Both the position numbers and the translations under genes were made by a program. The notes under the pieces were generated by a model. That model was given only the letters and a program-made list of their open reading frames with translations. It made no database searches and was not told the origin of the DNA. Positions 26,982 to 36,041 of a stretch of DNA of 64,000 bases are shown in pieces; within the stretch, counting starts at the first letter, position 1; every line of letters begins with the position of its first letter. This DNA comes from Candidatus Rokuibacteriota bacterium (GTDB lineage Bacteria > Methylomirabilota > Methylomirabilia > Rokubacteriales > CSP1-6): contig VGLJ01000020.1 in assembly GCA_016866775.1 (NCBI GenBank), positions 1-64,000 on the forward strand. Direction: 5' to 3'.

Positions 26982-27773
26982 TCAGTGATGTGCCGCGTGA
27001 GACTCGGCCTGTCCGTGATGCGCGTCGTGCTCGGCGCCCTCGACGGCGCTCGCGACGTAGAGCATGGTCAGCATCACGAAGATGAACGCTTGCAGGAACG
27101 ACACGAGGATCTTCAGCGGATACAGGAACCCGACGGTGAAGACGACCATCACGAGGCCGCCGATGCCGCCCACGATCGCGCCGCCGACGCTGCCCGAGAG
27201 CGCGAAGCCGATCAGGCCCTGCAGACCCATCAGGAAGAAGATGATGGCGAGCAGGATGTGCCCGCCGGTCATGTTGCCGAACAGACGCAGGGTGAGCGAG
27301 AGCGGCCGCGCCAGGTGGCTGATGACCTCGATCGGGATCATCAGCGGCGCGAGGGCCGGCACCGGCCCCATGAAGTGCTTGAGGTAGTGGCCGAGCCCCT
27401 GCGTCCGGATGCCGATGTAGTGATACGAGACGAACACCACCAGCGCGCACGCCGCGTTGGTCATCAGATTGCCCGTCGGCGACATCAGCCCGGGCACGAG
27501 CCCCATCAAGTTGCTCACCAGGATGAAGAGCCCGAGCGTGCCGATGAGCGGCAGGTAGCGGCGGCCCTGCGGGCCGATGACGTCGTCGATCATCTGGATG
27601 AACTGCTCGAGGATGACCTCGACGAAGTTCTGCGCGCCGCGCGGCACCAGGCTCGCGCGGCGGCTCGCGGCCCACGCGAGACCGATGAGGATCAGCATCA
27701 CGATCCACGTGTACGTGACGTGGTCGGGAATGCCGGGCAGGCGGAAGATCGGCGGATGCTCGATCGCGTCCAT
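26982..27773 (-). CDS. atpB: ATP synthase Fo subunit a
   Basis: Stator subunit with the ion half-channels. 263 residues, five to six membrane helices. The essential Arg is in EVISHLARPLSLTLRLFGN (about residues 160-178), and GHILLAI/QAFIFVMLTMLYV are typical C-terminal helices. The C-terminus ends in a hydrophilic His-rich tail (8 of the last 18 residues are His or acidic), which is not part of the family core. ATG 27773 abuts the atpI stop exactly. Confidence 0.95.
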   Translation of the reverse strand: MDAIEHPPIFRLPGIPDHVTYTWIVMLILIGLAWAASRRASLVPRGAQNFVEVILEQFIQMIDDVIGPQGRRYLPLIGTLGLFILVSNLMGLVPGLMSPTGNLMTNAACALVVFVSYHYIGIRTQGLGHYLKHFMGPVPALAPLMIPIEVISHLARPLSLTLRLFGNMTGGHILLAIIFFLMGLQGLIGFALSGSVGGAIVGGIGGLVMVVFTVGFLYPLKILVSFLQAFIFVMLTMLYVASAVEGAEHDAHHGQAESHAAHH

Positions 27774-28136
27774 CTACGCTCCCCTGCGCGCGAGGCGGAG
27801 GCCGCGCGCGACGAGCGCGCACGGCAGCACGGCGAGGCCGGCGACGAGACCGACCGGATGGAACCAGCCGGTCACGAACAAGAGCGCGACCGCGATGGCG
27901 ACGCCGCCGAGCCGCAGGCCCGCGGCGCCGATCCACGCGAGCGCGCCCGGCGTCTCGCTGCTCACGCCGTCGAGCCGCGCCGCGAGCCACCAGAAGTCGG
28001 CGAGCGCGAGCAGCGCGCCGCCGAGAATGCCGAGGAGCATCGTGCGGCCACCGAGCCACGCGCCGCCGAGGGCCAGCGCGATCGCGAACATGCCCGCATC
28101 GAGCGTCACACGCGTCGTCAAGCTATGCATCGTCAT
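27774..28136 (-). CDS. atpI: ATP synthase subunit I (AtpI-like)
   Basis: 120 residues with four hydrophobic helices and an Arg-rich C-terminus (VARGLRLARRGA), as in ATP synthase I proteins that help assemble the c-ring. Sequence similarity of this family is low, so the call rests on size, topology and position between atpZ and atpB. It overlaps atpZ by 14 nt. Confidence 0.75.
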   Translation of the reverse strand: MTMHSLTTRVTLDAGMFAIALALGGAWLGGRTMLLGILGGALLALADFWWLAARLDGVSSETPGALAWIGAAGLRLGGVAIAVALLFVTGWFHPVGLVAGLAVLPCALVARGLRLARRGA

Positions 28137-28359
28137 CCAGTCGACGCTCCGCGGCCTTCGCGGAGCGGAAGAGAATCACGAACGCGGCCGCGATTCCGAA
28201 TCCGAGCCCGATCAGGGTGAGCCAGGGGCTCGTCCCGAGCCACCGGTCGGCGTAGTACCCCCCGCCCAGACCGATGATGGTCGCCGCGACCATTGCCACC
28301 CCGAGGGAGGACAGCTCGCCGAGCGCTTTCCAGGTTGACGGCTCCCCGGTTGGCGCCAT
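28123..28359 (-). CDS. atpZ: AtpZ-type ATP synthase accessory protein
   Basis: 78 residues from ATG 28359, with two membrane helices (LGVAMVAATIIGLGGGYYADRW, LIGLGFGIAAAFVILF). The GYYADRWLGTSP.L hairpin is the hallmark of the F1Fo-associated AtpZ/AtpQ family, proposed to work with AtpI. I prefer this start to an upstream TTG because a promoter overlaps the upstream codons and would make the mRNA nearly leaderless here. First gene of the Fo operon. Confidence 0.8.
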   Translation of the reverse strand: MAPTGEPSTWKALGELSSLGVAMVAATIIGLGGGYYADRWLGTSPWLTLIGLGFGIAAAFVILFRSAKAAERRLDDDA

Positions 28360-28369
28360 GTGAAACGGA

Positions 28370-28398
28370 ACACTAGCACAGCGGATTTGCGCGCACAA
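28370..28398 (-). promoter_or_regulatory. Promoter of the Fo-ATPase operon
   Basis: Minus strand TTGTGC (398-393), 17-nt spacer, extended -10 TGCTAGTGT with hexamer TAGTGT (375-370). The expected start lies within a few nt of ATG 28359, so the transcript would be leaderless. The -35 region reads TTGTGCGCGCAA; Rex sites begin TTGTG, but the full Rex palindrome is absent. Confidence 0.5.
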
Positions 28399-28412
28399 CC
28401 GAACGCAAGTCC

Positions 28413-28928
28413 CTATTTTCTAAAGCGCTCGCGCGGAATGCCGTAGACGAGCGCCTCGCTGCCGAAGAGCGTCACCAGGCCCTCCCGCGTCTCGCCGAGA
28501 CGCTCCGCCACGCGAATGGACGCCGCGTTGTCGGGACGAATCAGGCTGATCACGCGCTCGCGGCCGAGCTCGGTGAACGCGTGCTGGAGCGCGCGTCGCG
28601 CGCCTTCCGTCGCGTAGCCCTTGCCCCACGACGCGCGCGCGAGCAGCCATCCGCATTCGAAGTCCGGCCATCCCTCGGGATAGTGGAACCCGATGCGGCC
28701 GACGAGCGCGCCCGTCGCGCGCTCCTCGACCGCCCACATGCCGTACCCGCGCAGCTGCCAGTGACCGAGGAAGGTCGCCATCTGCCGCCACGTGTCGGCG
28801 CGCGTGAGCGGTCCGCCGGCGCCGATGTAGCGCATGACGTCGGGGTCCGCGCACATCGCCGCGTACGCGTCGAGATCGTCTTCGCGGAACATCCGCAGGC
28901 GCAGGCGCCCGGTCTCGAGCGTGATCAC
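28413..28928 (-). CDS. GNAT-family N-acetyltransferase (RimJ/RimL-like)
   Basis: 171 residues of the RimJ/RimL-type GNAT fold: ETGRLRLRMFREDDLDAYAAM start, WAVEERATGALVGRIGFHYPEGW beta strands, acetyl-CoA loop ARASWGKGYATEGARRALQHAF and NAASIRVAERLGETREG. The acceptor is not predictable; protein N-termini or small molecules are both possible. ATG 28928 begins 1 nt after the permease stop, so it is the last gene of that transcription unit. Confidence 0.88.
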   Translation of the reverse strand: MITLETGRLRLRMFREDDLDAYAAMCADPDVMRYIGAGGPLTRADTWRQMATFLGHWQLRGYGMWAVEERATGALVGRIGFHYPEGWPDFECGWLLARASWGKGYATEGARRALQHAFTELGRERVISLIRPDNAASIRVAERLGETREGLVTLFGSEALVYGIPRERFRK

Positions 28929-28929
28929 G

Positions 28930-30678
28930 TCACCCGAACATGCCGCCCATGCGGGTGCCGGCGATCCGGTTGATCACCAGCACGCTCACCGTCGCCACGA
29001 CGATGAGCACCACGCCGAGCGCGGCCGCCTCGTTCGCGCTCCCCGCGATGTAGAACGAGAAGATCCCGACGGGAATCGTCTCCCAGCCGCCGAGCGAGAG
29101 GAACAGCACGGCGGACGCTTCCTGCAGCGACGTCATGAACGAGAAGAGCGAGCCGACGAGGACACCGCGCCAGATCAACGGCAGCGTGACGTCGCGGAAC
29201 GATCGCAGCCCCGTCGCCCCGACGCTCGCCGCCGCCTCCTCCATCGAGCGATGCACGAGCAGCAGCGACGCGTACGAGCCGCGCACGGTGTACGGCAGCC
29301 GCCGGATCGCGAGCACGAGCGGCAGGATGATCCAGAAGCTCGTGAGCGGCCGGCCGACGAACGGCAGGTCGAAGTGGAACGCGCGGATGTAGGCGATGCC
29401 GATCGCCGTGCCCGGGATCGCGAGGATCAGCGTGTTCAGGCCGTCGAGCGTGTCACGTCCCGGCAGGCGCGTGCGCGCGAGCACCCACGCGATCGGCACG
29501 CCGATGACGATGCAGAGCACGACGGCGAGCGTCGAGTAGAGGAAGCTGTTCACGATGTACTTCGGCGCCTCGACGATCACGCGCTCGAAGTACTGCGTGG
29601 TGTAGCGCAGCGGGAACGGCGTCAGCGACCAGCCCTTGCCCACCGACGCGAGGCCCACGCCGATGTACGGGATGAACGACAGCAGCATCACGAAGGACAG
29701 GAACGCGAGCGTGGCCGTCTGCCCGAGCGCGCGGAGCCGCCGGCGCGCGATCCGCGAGTACGACAGCGACGAGTAGTCCTTGATCGCCACGTACCGGCGC
29801 GCCGCGATCAGGAACGCGATCGCGAGCAGCACCATCAACGCGGAGATCACGAGGCCCATCCGGAAGAGGCGCCGGTCGACGAACTGCACGATGTTGAGGT
29901 ACGCCTGCGCCGCGAGCAGGTCGTGGACGCCGAGCACCAGCGGCGTGGCGAAGTCCGAGAACGTCCAGATGAACACGAGGAGCGCGCCCGCGAGATACCC
30001 GGGCGTGGTGAGCGGCAGCGTGATCGTCCTGAGCTTGTGCCAGCCGCGCGCGCCCACGCTCTCCGCCGCCTCCTCGAGCGCGGGGTCGATCTTGCCGAGC
30101 GCGTCGACGACGTTGAGCGTGATCATCGGGAACAGGTGCAGGGTCTCCACCAGCAGCACCCCGTGCATCCCGTAGACGAAGTTCAGGGGCTTCGCGACGT
30201 CGAACCAGTCCTGGAGCAGCACGTTCACGGTCCCCGCGCGCCCGAGGATGAAGGTGAAGCCGAGCACGCCGACGAGCGGGGGCGAGATGATCGGGATCAG
30301 CGTGAGGTAGCTGAAGAAGTTTCGCGCGACGAAGTCGTACCGCACGAGCAGGAGCGCGATGGCGAAGCCGAGGATCGAGGTCGTCGCCACCGTCGCGAGC
30401 CCGAGGACGAGCGAGTTGACGAGCGACCGGACGTAGAACGCGTCACCGGCGAACTCGACGAAGTTCTGCAGCGTGAGCCGCCCCGCGTCGTCGCTGAACG
30501 CGTCGTAGAAGATGCGCAGCAGCGGGTAGACGAGGAAGAGCGCGAGGAACGCCCAGATCAGGGTGACGCCGAGCGCGGGCCACGCGGATCGCGGAGCGCC
30601 ACGGCTGCGCCGGGGCGCGGAGCGTGGGGGGCTTGGGGGGCGCCCGGAGCCCCCCCTCTCAGTCGTCGCGCTACGCAT
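28930..30678 (-). CDS. Iron(III)-type ABC transporter permease, double TMD (FbpB-like)
   Basis: 582 residues with two fused permease halves of about six helices each. Each half has an EAA loop: EEAAESVGARGWHKLRTITLP and EEAAASVGATGLRSFRDVTLP. This architecture is typical of FbpB/SfuB ferric-iron and some thiamine or polyamine importers. The N-terminal ~33 residues are Arg/Ser/Pro-rich; residues 8-18 are encoded by repeat copy E, read from the strand opposite to the other copies. It forms a cassette with the ATPase and binding protein upstream. Confidence 0.9.
   Translation of the reverse strand: MRSATTERGGSGRPPSPPRSAPRRSRGAPRSAWPALGVTLIWAFLALFLVYPLLRIFYDAFSDDAGRLTLQNFVEFAGDAFYVRSLVNSLVLGLATVATTSILGFAIALLLVRYDFVARNFFSYLTLIPIISPPLVGVLGFTFILGRAGTVNVLLQDWFDVAKPLNFVYGMHGVLLVETLHLFPMITLNVVDALGKIDPALEEAAESVGARGWHKLRTITLPLTTPGYLAGALLVFIWTFSDFATPLVLGVHDLLAAQAYLNIVQFVDRRLFRMGLVISALMVLLAIAFLIAARRYVAIKDYSSLSYSRIARRRLRALGQTATLAFLSFVMLLSFIPYIGVGLASVGKGWSLTPFPLRYTTQYFERVIVEAPKYIVNSFLYSTLAVVLCIVIGVPIAWVLARTRLPGRDTLDGLNTLILAIPGTAIGIAYIRAFHFDLPFVGRPLTSFWIILPLVLAIRRLPYTVRGSYASLLLVHRSMEEAAASVGATGLRSFRDVTLPLIWRGVLVGSLFSFMTSLQEASAVLFLSLGGWETIPVGIFSFYIAGSANEAAALGVVLIVVATVSVLVINRIAGTRMGGMFG
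30626..30656 (+). repeat. G-run palindromic repeat, copy E (N-terminus of permease gene)
   Basis: Plus strand: GGGGGGCTTGGGGGG (30626-30640), then CGCCCGGAG, then CCCCCC (30650-30655). The outer stem GGGGGGC pairs with GCCCCCC (30649-30655). It lies in the coding frame, antisense to it, and is preceded by GGAGCG as in copy G. Confidence 0.8.
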
Positions 30679-31768
30679 CGGGGAGCGTCAGCGCGACCGA
30701 CGGCGGAAAGGTGACACGCACCGGTTGTCCCGCCCCGAGCGGCACGTGATGCCAGGGGTCGCGGATGTCGACCTTCAGCACGAGCCCGGGCGCGGTGGCG
30801 ACGTCGTAGCGCAGCGCGCTGCCCAGATACGATCCGAGGAGGATCGTGCCGTCGAGCGCGTTGTGCGCCGCGCCGCCGGCCGGCTGCGCGCGCGACGCGC
30901 CGTTGCCTCCCTCCAGCGCCAGGTTCTCCGGCCGCACCGCCAGCACGCAGCGCGCCCCCGGCGCGATGCCGTGCGTCATGCGGCCGCGCAAGGCGCCGAG
31001 CGGGGTCTCGACGATCACGTGGTCGCCGTCCAGCGCGCGGCACACGCCCGCGATGAAGTTGTTCGTGCCGACGAAGTCCGCCACGAAGCGCGTCACCGGC
31101 CGCTCGTAGAGCTCCTTCGGCGCCGCCACCTGCAGCACGCGGCCGTCGCGCATCACCGCCACGCGATCGGAGAGCGAGAGCGCCTCCTCCTGATCGTGCG
31201 TGACGTAGACGGTCGTGATGCCGAGCTCGCGCTGCAGCGTGCGGATCTCGGCGCGCACCTGCACGCGGATCTTCGCGTCGAGGTTCGAGAGCGGCTCGTC
31301 GAGGAGGAGGATGTCCGGATTCAGGACCAGCGCGCGCGCCAGCGCGACCCGCTGCTGCTGGCCGCCGGAGAGCTGGCCGGGATAGCGCGCGCCGAGGCCG
31401 GTGAGGTTGACCTTGCGCAGCCCGTCCTCGAGGCGGCGCGCGATCTCGGCGGCGCCGAGCTTGCGGAGCCTGAGCCCGTAGGTGACGTTGGCCGCCACGG
31501 TCATGTGCGGCCACAGCGCGTAGTTCTGGAACACCATGCCGATGTTCCGCTCGTACGGCGCCAGCCCGTCCACGCGCCGCTCGCCGAAGAGGATCTGGCC
31601 GCCGTCGACGGGAGAGAACCCGGCGATCATCCTGAGCAGCGTCGTCTTGCCGCACCCCGACGGCCCGAGGAGCGTGAACAGCTCGCCGTCCGCGATGTCG
31701 AGACTCACCCGATCGACCGCGCTCACGGCCGCGAAGCGCTTCTCGACATCGCGGAGGCTGATCTTTAT
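30671..31768 (-). CDS. ABC transporter ATPase (iron/polyamine/sugar type), probable AUA start
   Basis: ATPase of the neighbouring importer. ABC motifs: Walker A LLGPSGCGKTTLLR, Q-loop VFQNYALWPHM, signature LSGGQQQRVALARA, Walker B DILLLDEPLSNLDA, H-loop VYVTHDQEEA, followed by a TOBE-like regulatory domain. The first canonical start (GTG 31726) would remove beta-strand 1. The reading frame is conserved upstream as KISLRDVEKRFAAVSAV from an ATA codon at 31768 that overlaps the preceding TAA stop as ATAA, mimicking the ATGA junctions elsewhere. I therefore place the start at ATA, unproven. As no UgpC gene is present it might also serve the ugp transporter. Confidence 0.9.
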   Translation of the reverse strand: MKISLRDVEKRFAAVSAVDRVSLDIADGELFTLLGPSGCGKTTLLRMIAGFSPVDGGQILFGERRVDGLAPYERNIGMVFQNYALWPHMTVAANVTYGLRLRKLGAAEIARRLEDGLRKVNLTGLGARYPGQLSGGQQQRVALARALVLNPDILLLDEPLSNLDAKIRVQVRAEIRTLQRELGITTVYVTHDQEEALSLSDRVAVMRDGRVLQVAAPKELYERPVTRFVADFVGTNNFIAGVCRALDGDHVIVETPLGALRGRMTHGIAPGARCVLAVRPENLALEGGNGASRAQPAGGAAHNALDGTILLGSYLGSALRYDVATAPGLVLKVDIRDPWHHVPLGAGQPVRVTFPPSVALTLPDA

Positions 31769-32883
31769 GGCTTCTTCCAGACGGCTTCGATGTCCGAGCG
31801 GAACTTCGTCTTCAGCGCCTCGGACCGCTTGGCTGCCGTCGCCTCGTCGTAGACGTTCGCCACCTCGCGGTCGAAGTACGACCGCACGCCGCCGGTGAAC
31901 TCGACGGCCATCTCCGCGGGCGAGCCGGGCGCGCCCTGCACCTTGTACCTGGGCGTGATCGGGAAGAGGCCGCGCTCCATGAACACCTTCTGGCCGCGCT
32001 CGGTCAGCAGGAACTCGATGAACGCTTTCGCGGCCCTCGGATTCCGCGCGCCCGCGAGGATCGCCATCGGCTCGGGGGTGACGAACGCGTTCTTCGGCGC
32101 GACGAACTTCAGGTCGAAGCCCGCGAGCTTCTCCTCGAACGCCATGTAGGACGGCACCGCGAAGCCCGCGGAGTACTCCCCTTTCGCCACCACGGTCGGC
32201 ACGTCACGGCTGCGCGCGGTGAAGTGGCCGGTGTTCTGCGCGAGCTTCCTGAGCCAGTCCCAGCCCTTGTCCTCGCCGTACATCGAGAGGAGCACCTCGT
32301 ACGTCGCGTTCGACGACGACGAGCGCGTGGGCGCGCACTGCGCGACCTCGCCCTTGAGCTTCGGGTTGAGGAGGTCGTCCCACTCCTTCGGCTCGGGGAT
32401 GCCGAGCCGCTGGATCTTCTTCGGGTGATAGACGAGCCCGTACGGCTCGAGCGCGGTGCCGATCCAGAAGCCGTCCTTGTCCTTCAGCGGGATCGGCTTC
32501 GGCTTGCCGATCGACGCGGGGATCTGCTCGACGAGCGCCTTGTCGAGGTGGTCGAGCTTCGCGAGCAGCTTCTGATCGGCGAGCTTCTCGAAGAGCGCGG
32601 ATTCGCCGCCCCAGAAGATGTCGACCTCGGGCTTGCCCTTCCACTCCACGATGCGGCCGTAGGCCACGGGCGTCCCGGCCGGAATCGCGCTGACCTTCAC
32701 CGTGACGTTCCACTTCTCCTTCGCGTAGTCGGCGAAGGCCTTGAGCGCCGCGTCGTGGATGAACTTCGAGACCGGCGTGATCAGCGCCAGCTCGCCTTCG
32801 ATCTGTGGTTGGGGGGCTCCGGGCGTCCCCCACGCCCCCCAGGCAAGGAGAAAGGCGAACATCGCAAGGGCCATGCGCTTCAT
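31765..32883 (-). CDS. Iron-type ABC transporter substrate-binding protein
   Basis: 372 residues, periplasmic. The core (LALITPVSKFIHDAALKAFA, VDIFWGGESALFEKLADQKL, EPYGLVYHPKKI, GEYSAGFAVPSYMAFEEK) matches the Fe3+/2-aminoethylphosphonate-type binding proteins (SBP_bac_6). The signal peptide MKRMALAMFAFLLA runs straight into AWGAWGTPGAPQ, encoded by repeat copy D, so the natural cleavage site has been replaced or displaced. AAAGGAGA precedes the ATG at 32883. It follows glpK by 22 nt. Confidence 0.9.
   Translation of the reverse strand: MKRMALAMFAFLLAWGAWGTPGAPQPQIEGELALITPVSKFIHDAALKAFADYAKEKWNVTVKVSAIPAGTPVAYGRIVEWKGKPEVDIFWGGESALFEKLADQKLLAKLDHLDKALVEQIPASIGKPKPIPLKDKDGFWIGTALEPYGLVYHPKKIQRLGIPEPKEWDDLLNPKLKGEVAQCAPTRSSSSNATYEVLLSMYGEDKGWDWLRKLAQNTGHFTARSRDVPTVVAKGEYSAGFAVPSYMAFEEKLAGFDLKFVAPKNAFVTPEPMAILAGARNPRAAKAFIEFLLTERGQKVFMERGLFPITPRYKVQGAPGSPAEMAVEFTGGVRSYFDREVANVYDEATAAKRSEALKTKFRSDIEAVWKKP
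32809..32840 (-). repeat. G-run palindromic repeat, copy D (signal-peptide region)
   Basis: Minus strand: GGGGGGCGTGGGGG head followed directly by ACGCCCGGAGCCCCCCAAC, which is nearly identical to the tail of copy C. The outer stem GGGGGGC (32811-32817) pairs with GCCCCCC (32834-32840). The inner hairpin of copy C is missing. Confidence 0.85.
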
Positions 32884-32905
32884 TCATGTCTCCTTTGAGT
32901 TGAGA

Positions 32906-34401
<1,496 letters not shown>

Positions 34402-34405
<4 letters not shown>

Positions 34406-35256
34406 CGCGTGGGATCCATGGGGGGCTTGGGGGGTGAGTCTCTCACGCCCCCAACTTCACGCATCGCGAGATCCGGACGGTCCGAGATCACGACGTCGAC
34501 GCCGAGCCCGATCACGCGCCGGATGTCCGCCGCCTCGTTCACGGTCCACGCCGCCACGCGCACGCGCGCGGCACGCGCGGCCGCCACGACGTCGCTCGTG
34601 AGCGCGCGATGGTCGATGCCGAGATCGGCGGCGCCGACGGCCGTCACCCAGCGCACGATGTCGCGCGCCGCCGCGCGCTCCGCGCGGCGCATGCTCACGA
34701 GCAGCACGGTGCGCACGCCCGGATCGAGCGCGCGCACGCGGCGGAGCGTGTCGTCCTCGAACGCCATGATCAGCACGCGGTCGGCGAGGCCCGCCTCGCG
34801 CACGCGCGTGAGCACCTTCTCCTCGATGCCCGCGTACGGCTGGCGCCCGGGCCCGACCTTGATCTCCAGCAGCAGGCGCGCCGTGGCGGGGCGCATGAGA
34901 TCGAGCAGCTCGCGCAGCGTCGGCACGTGCTCCCTCGTCACGGTGCCGTCGGCGGCCTTGAGCCGCACGCTCATCAGGTCGGCGAGCTTCGTGTCGCGCA
35001 CGGCGCCCTGGGCGGTCGTGGTCCGATCGAGCGTGGGGTCGTGGACGATCACGACCTCGCCGTCCGCCGTCAGGTGCACGTCGGTCTCGAGGAGATCGGC
35101 GCCGAGCGTGAGCGCGTTGCGGAAGGCGAGCAGGCTGTTCTCCGGCCACAGCAACGCGCCGCCGCGGTGGGCGGCGACGAGCGGCCCGGCCGCCGCGCCG
35201 GGCAGCGCGAGCGCGAGCAGCATGCCGGTCACCATGGCGACGGTCCGGCGCCTCAC
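34402..35256 (-). CDS. Glycerophosphodiester phosphodiesterase, exported form
   Basis: Hydrolyses glycerophosphodiesters to glycerol-3-phosphate and an alcohol. 284 residues. A signal peptide ([16 protein letters not shown]) precedes the GDPD core: [19 protein letters not shown] with the catalytic His-Arg, [26 protein letters not shown] with the Glu-Asp metal ligands and second His. GTG 35256 overlaps the upstream gene as GTGA. The last ~17 residues ([18 protein letters not shown]) are encoded by repeat copy F. Likely periplasmic, paired with the cytoplasmic paralogue upstream. Confidence 0.92.
34420..34452 (+). repeat. G-run palindromic repeat, copy F (3' end of phosphodiesterase gene)
   Basis: Plus strand: GGGGGGCTTGGGGGG (34420-34434) with a hairpin GGGGGTGAG (34430-34438), loop TCT, CTCACGCCCCC (34442-34452), one bulged G. 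It encodes the C-terminal tail on the opposite strand. The hairpin differs from copies A-C in sequence while the head is kept. Confidence 0.8.
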
Positions 35257-36041
35257 GTGGCGTCCGACGGGATCAGCTCCGGCCGGTCGGTGATGATGAC
35301 GTCGACGCCCGCGGCCACCACGCGATCGCGGTCGGCGACGTCGTTCACGGTGAACACGCCCACCGACAGGCCGGCCTCGTGCGCGGCCGCGACGAGCGGC
35401 GCGTCGCACAGCGAGTGGTGGAGTCCGAGGAACGTCACGCCGGCGTCCCGCGCCCACGCGACGGCTTCCATCGGCTGCACGCCGGCCGCGGTGACGTGGC
35501 GATCGACGAGCAGCGTGGTCGGCAGGGCAGGCGCCAGCTTCCGGACCTCGGCGACGACGGCGGGGTTGAACGCGAGGATCACACAGCGGTCGGCGCATCC
35601 CGCGCGCGTGAGCGCGTCGATCACCGTCCGCTCGAGCCCCTCGTAGCGCGGTCCCGGCACGCGCTCGACCTCGGCGCCCTTGCGCCGATACGTGACCGCC
35701 GGGCCCGGCGTCTTGATCTCGACGAGCAACCCGACGCCGGCCGGCACCGCCACCGCGAGCACTTCGCCGAGGGTCGGCACGCAGTCCTCGGTGACCGCGC
35801 CGTCCGGACCGCGCAGCCGCGCGCGGCGCAGGTCGTCGGCGCTGCATCGCGCGAGCGGGCCCGTGCCCGTCGTCGTGCGATCGAGCGTGGGATCGTGGAT
35901 GACGGCGACCTCGCCGGCCGCGGTGAGATGGACGTCGAGCTCGAGGAGCTGCGCGCCGCCGGCGATCGCGCCGCGAAACGCGGTGAGGCTGTTCTCGGGC
36001 CATCGCGCCGCGCCGCCGCGGTGGGCCACGTAGCGCGGCAT
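35253..36041 (-). CDS. ugpQ: Glycerophosphodiester phosphodiesterase, cytoplasmic (UgpQ-like)
   Basis: 262 residues, no signal peptide. GDPD motifs: [54 protein letters not shown]. Acts on diesters imported by the ugp transporter, whose permease gene ugpE it overlaps by one base (TAATG). It is a paralogue of the exported enzyme downstream; the two probably arose by duplication and then took different locations. The substrate is inferred from context. Confidence 0.93.
   Translation of the reverse strand: MPRYVAHRGGAARWPENSLTAFRGAIAGGAQLLELDVHLTAAGEVAVIHDPTLDRTTTGTGPLARCSADDLRRARLRGPDGAVTEDCVPTLGEVLAVAVPAGVGLLVEIKTPGPAVTYRRKGAEVERVPGPRYEGLERTVIDALTRAGCADRCVILAFNPAVVAEVRKLAPALPTTLLVDRHVTAAGVQPMEAVAWARDAGVTFLGLHHSLCDAPLVAAAHEAGLSVGVFTVNDVADRDRVVAAGVDVIITDRPELIPSDAT

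Noticed and set aside
28250-28262. C-run in atpZ as a repeat copy
   Set aside because: It encodes the conserved GGGYYADRW segment of the family, so the codons explain it.
28834-30714. Very long open frame on the plus strand across the permease gene (Arg/Glu-rich product)
   Set aside because: It is antisense to a gene with clear membrane helices and EAA motifs; high GC leaves the opposite frames free of stops. Similar plus-strand frames over mfd (23085-25862), the Fo genes and nuoLMN were rejected for the same reason.
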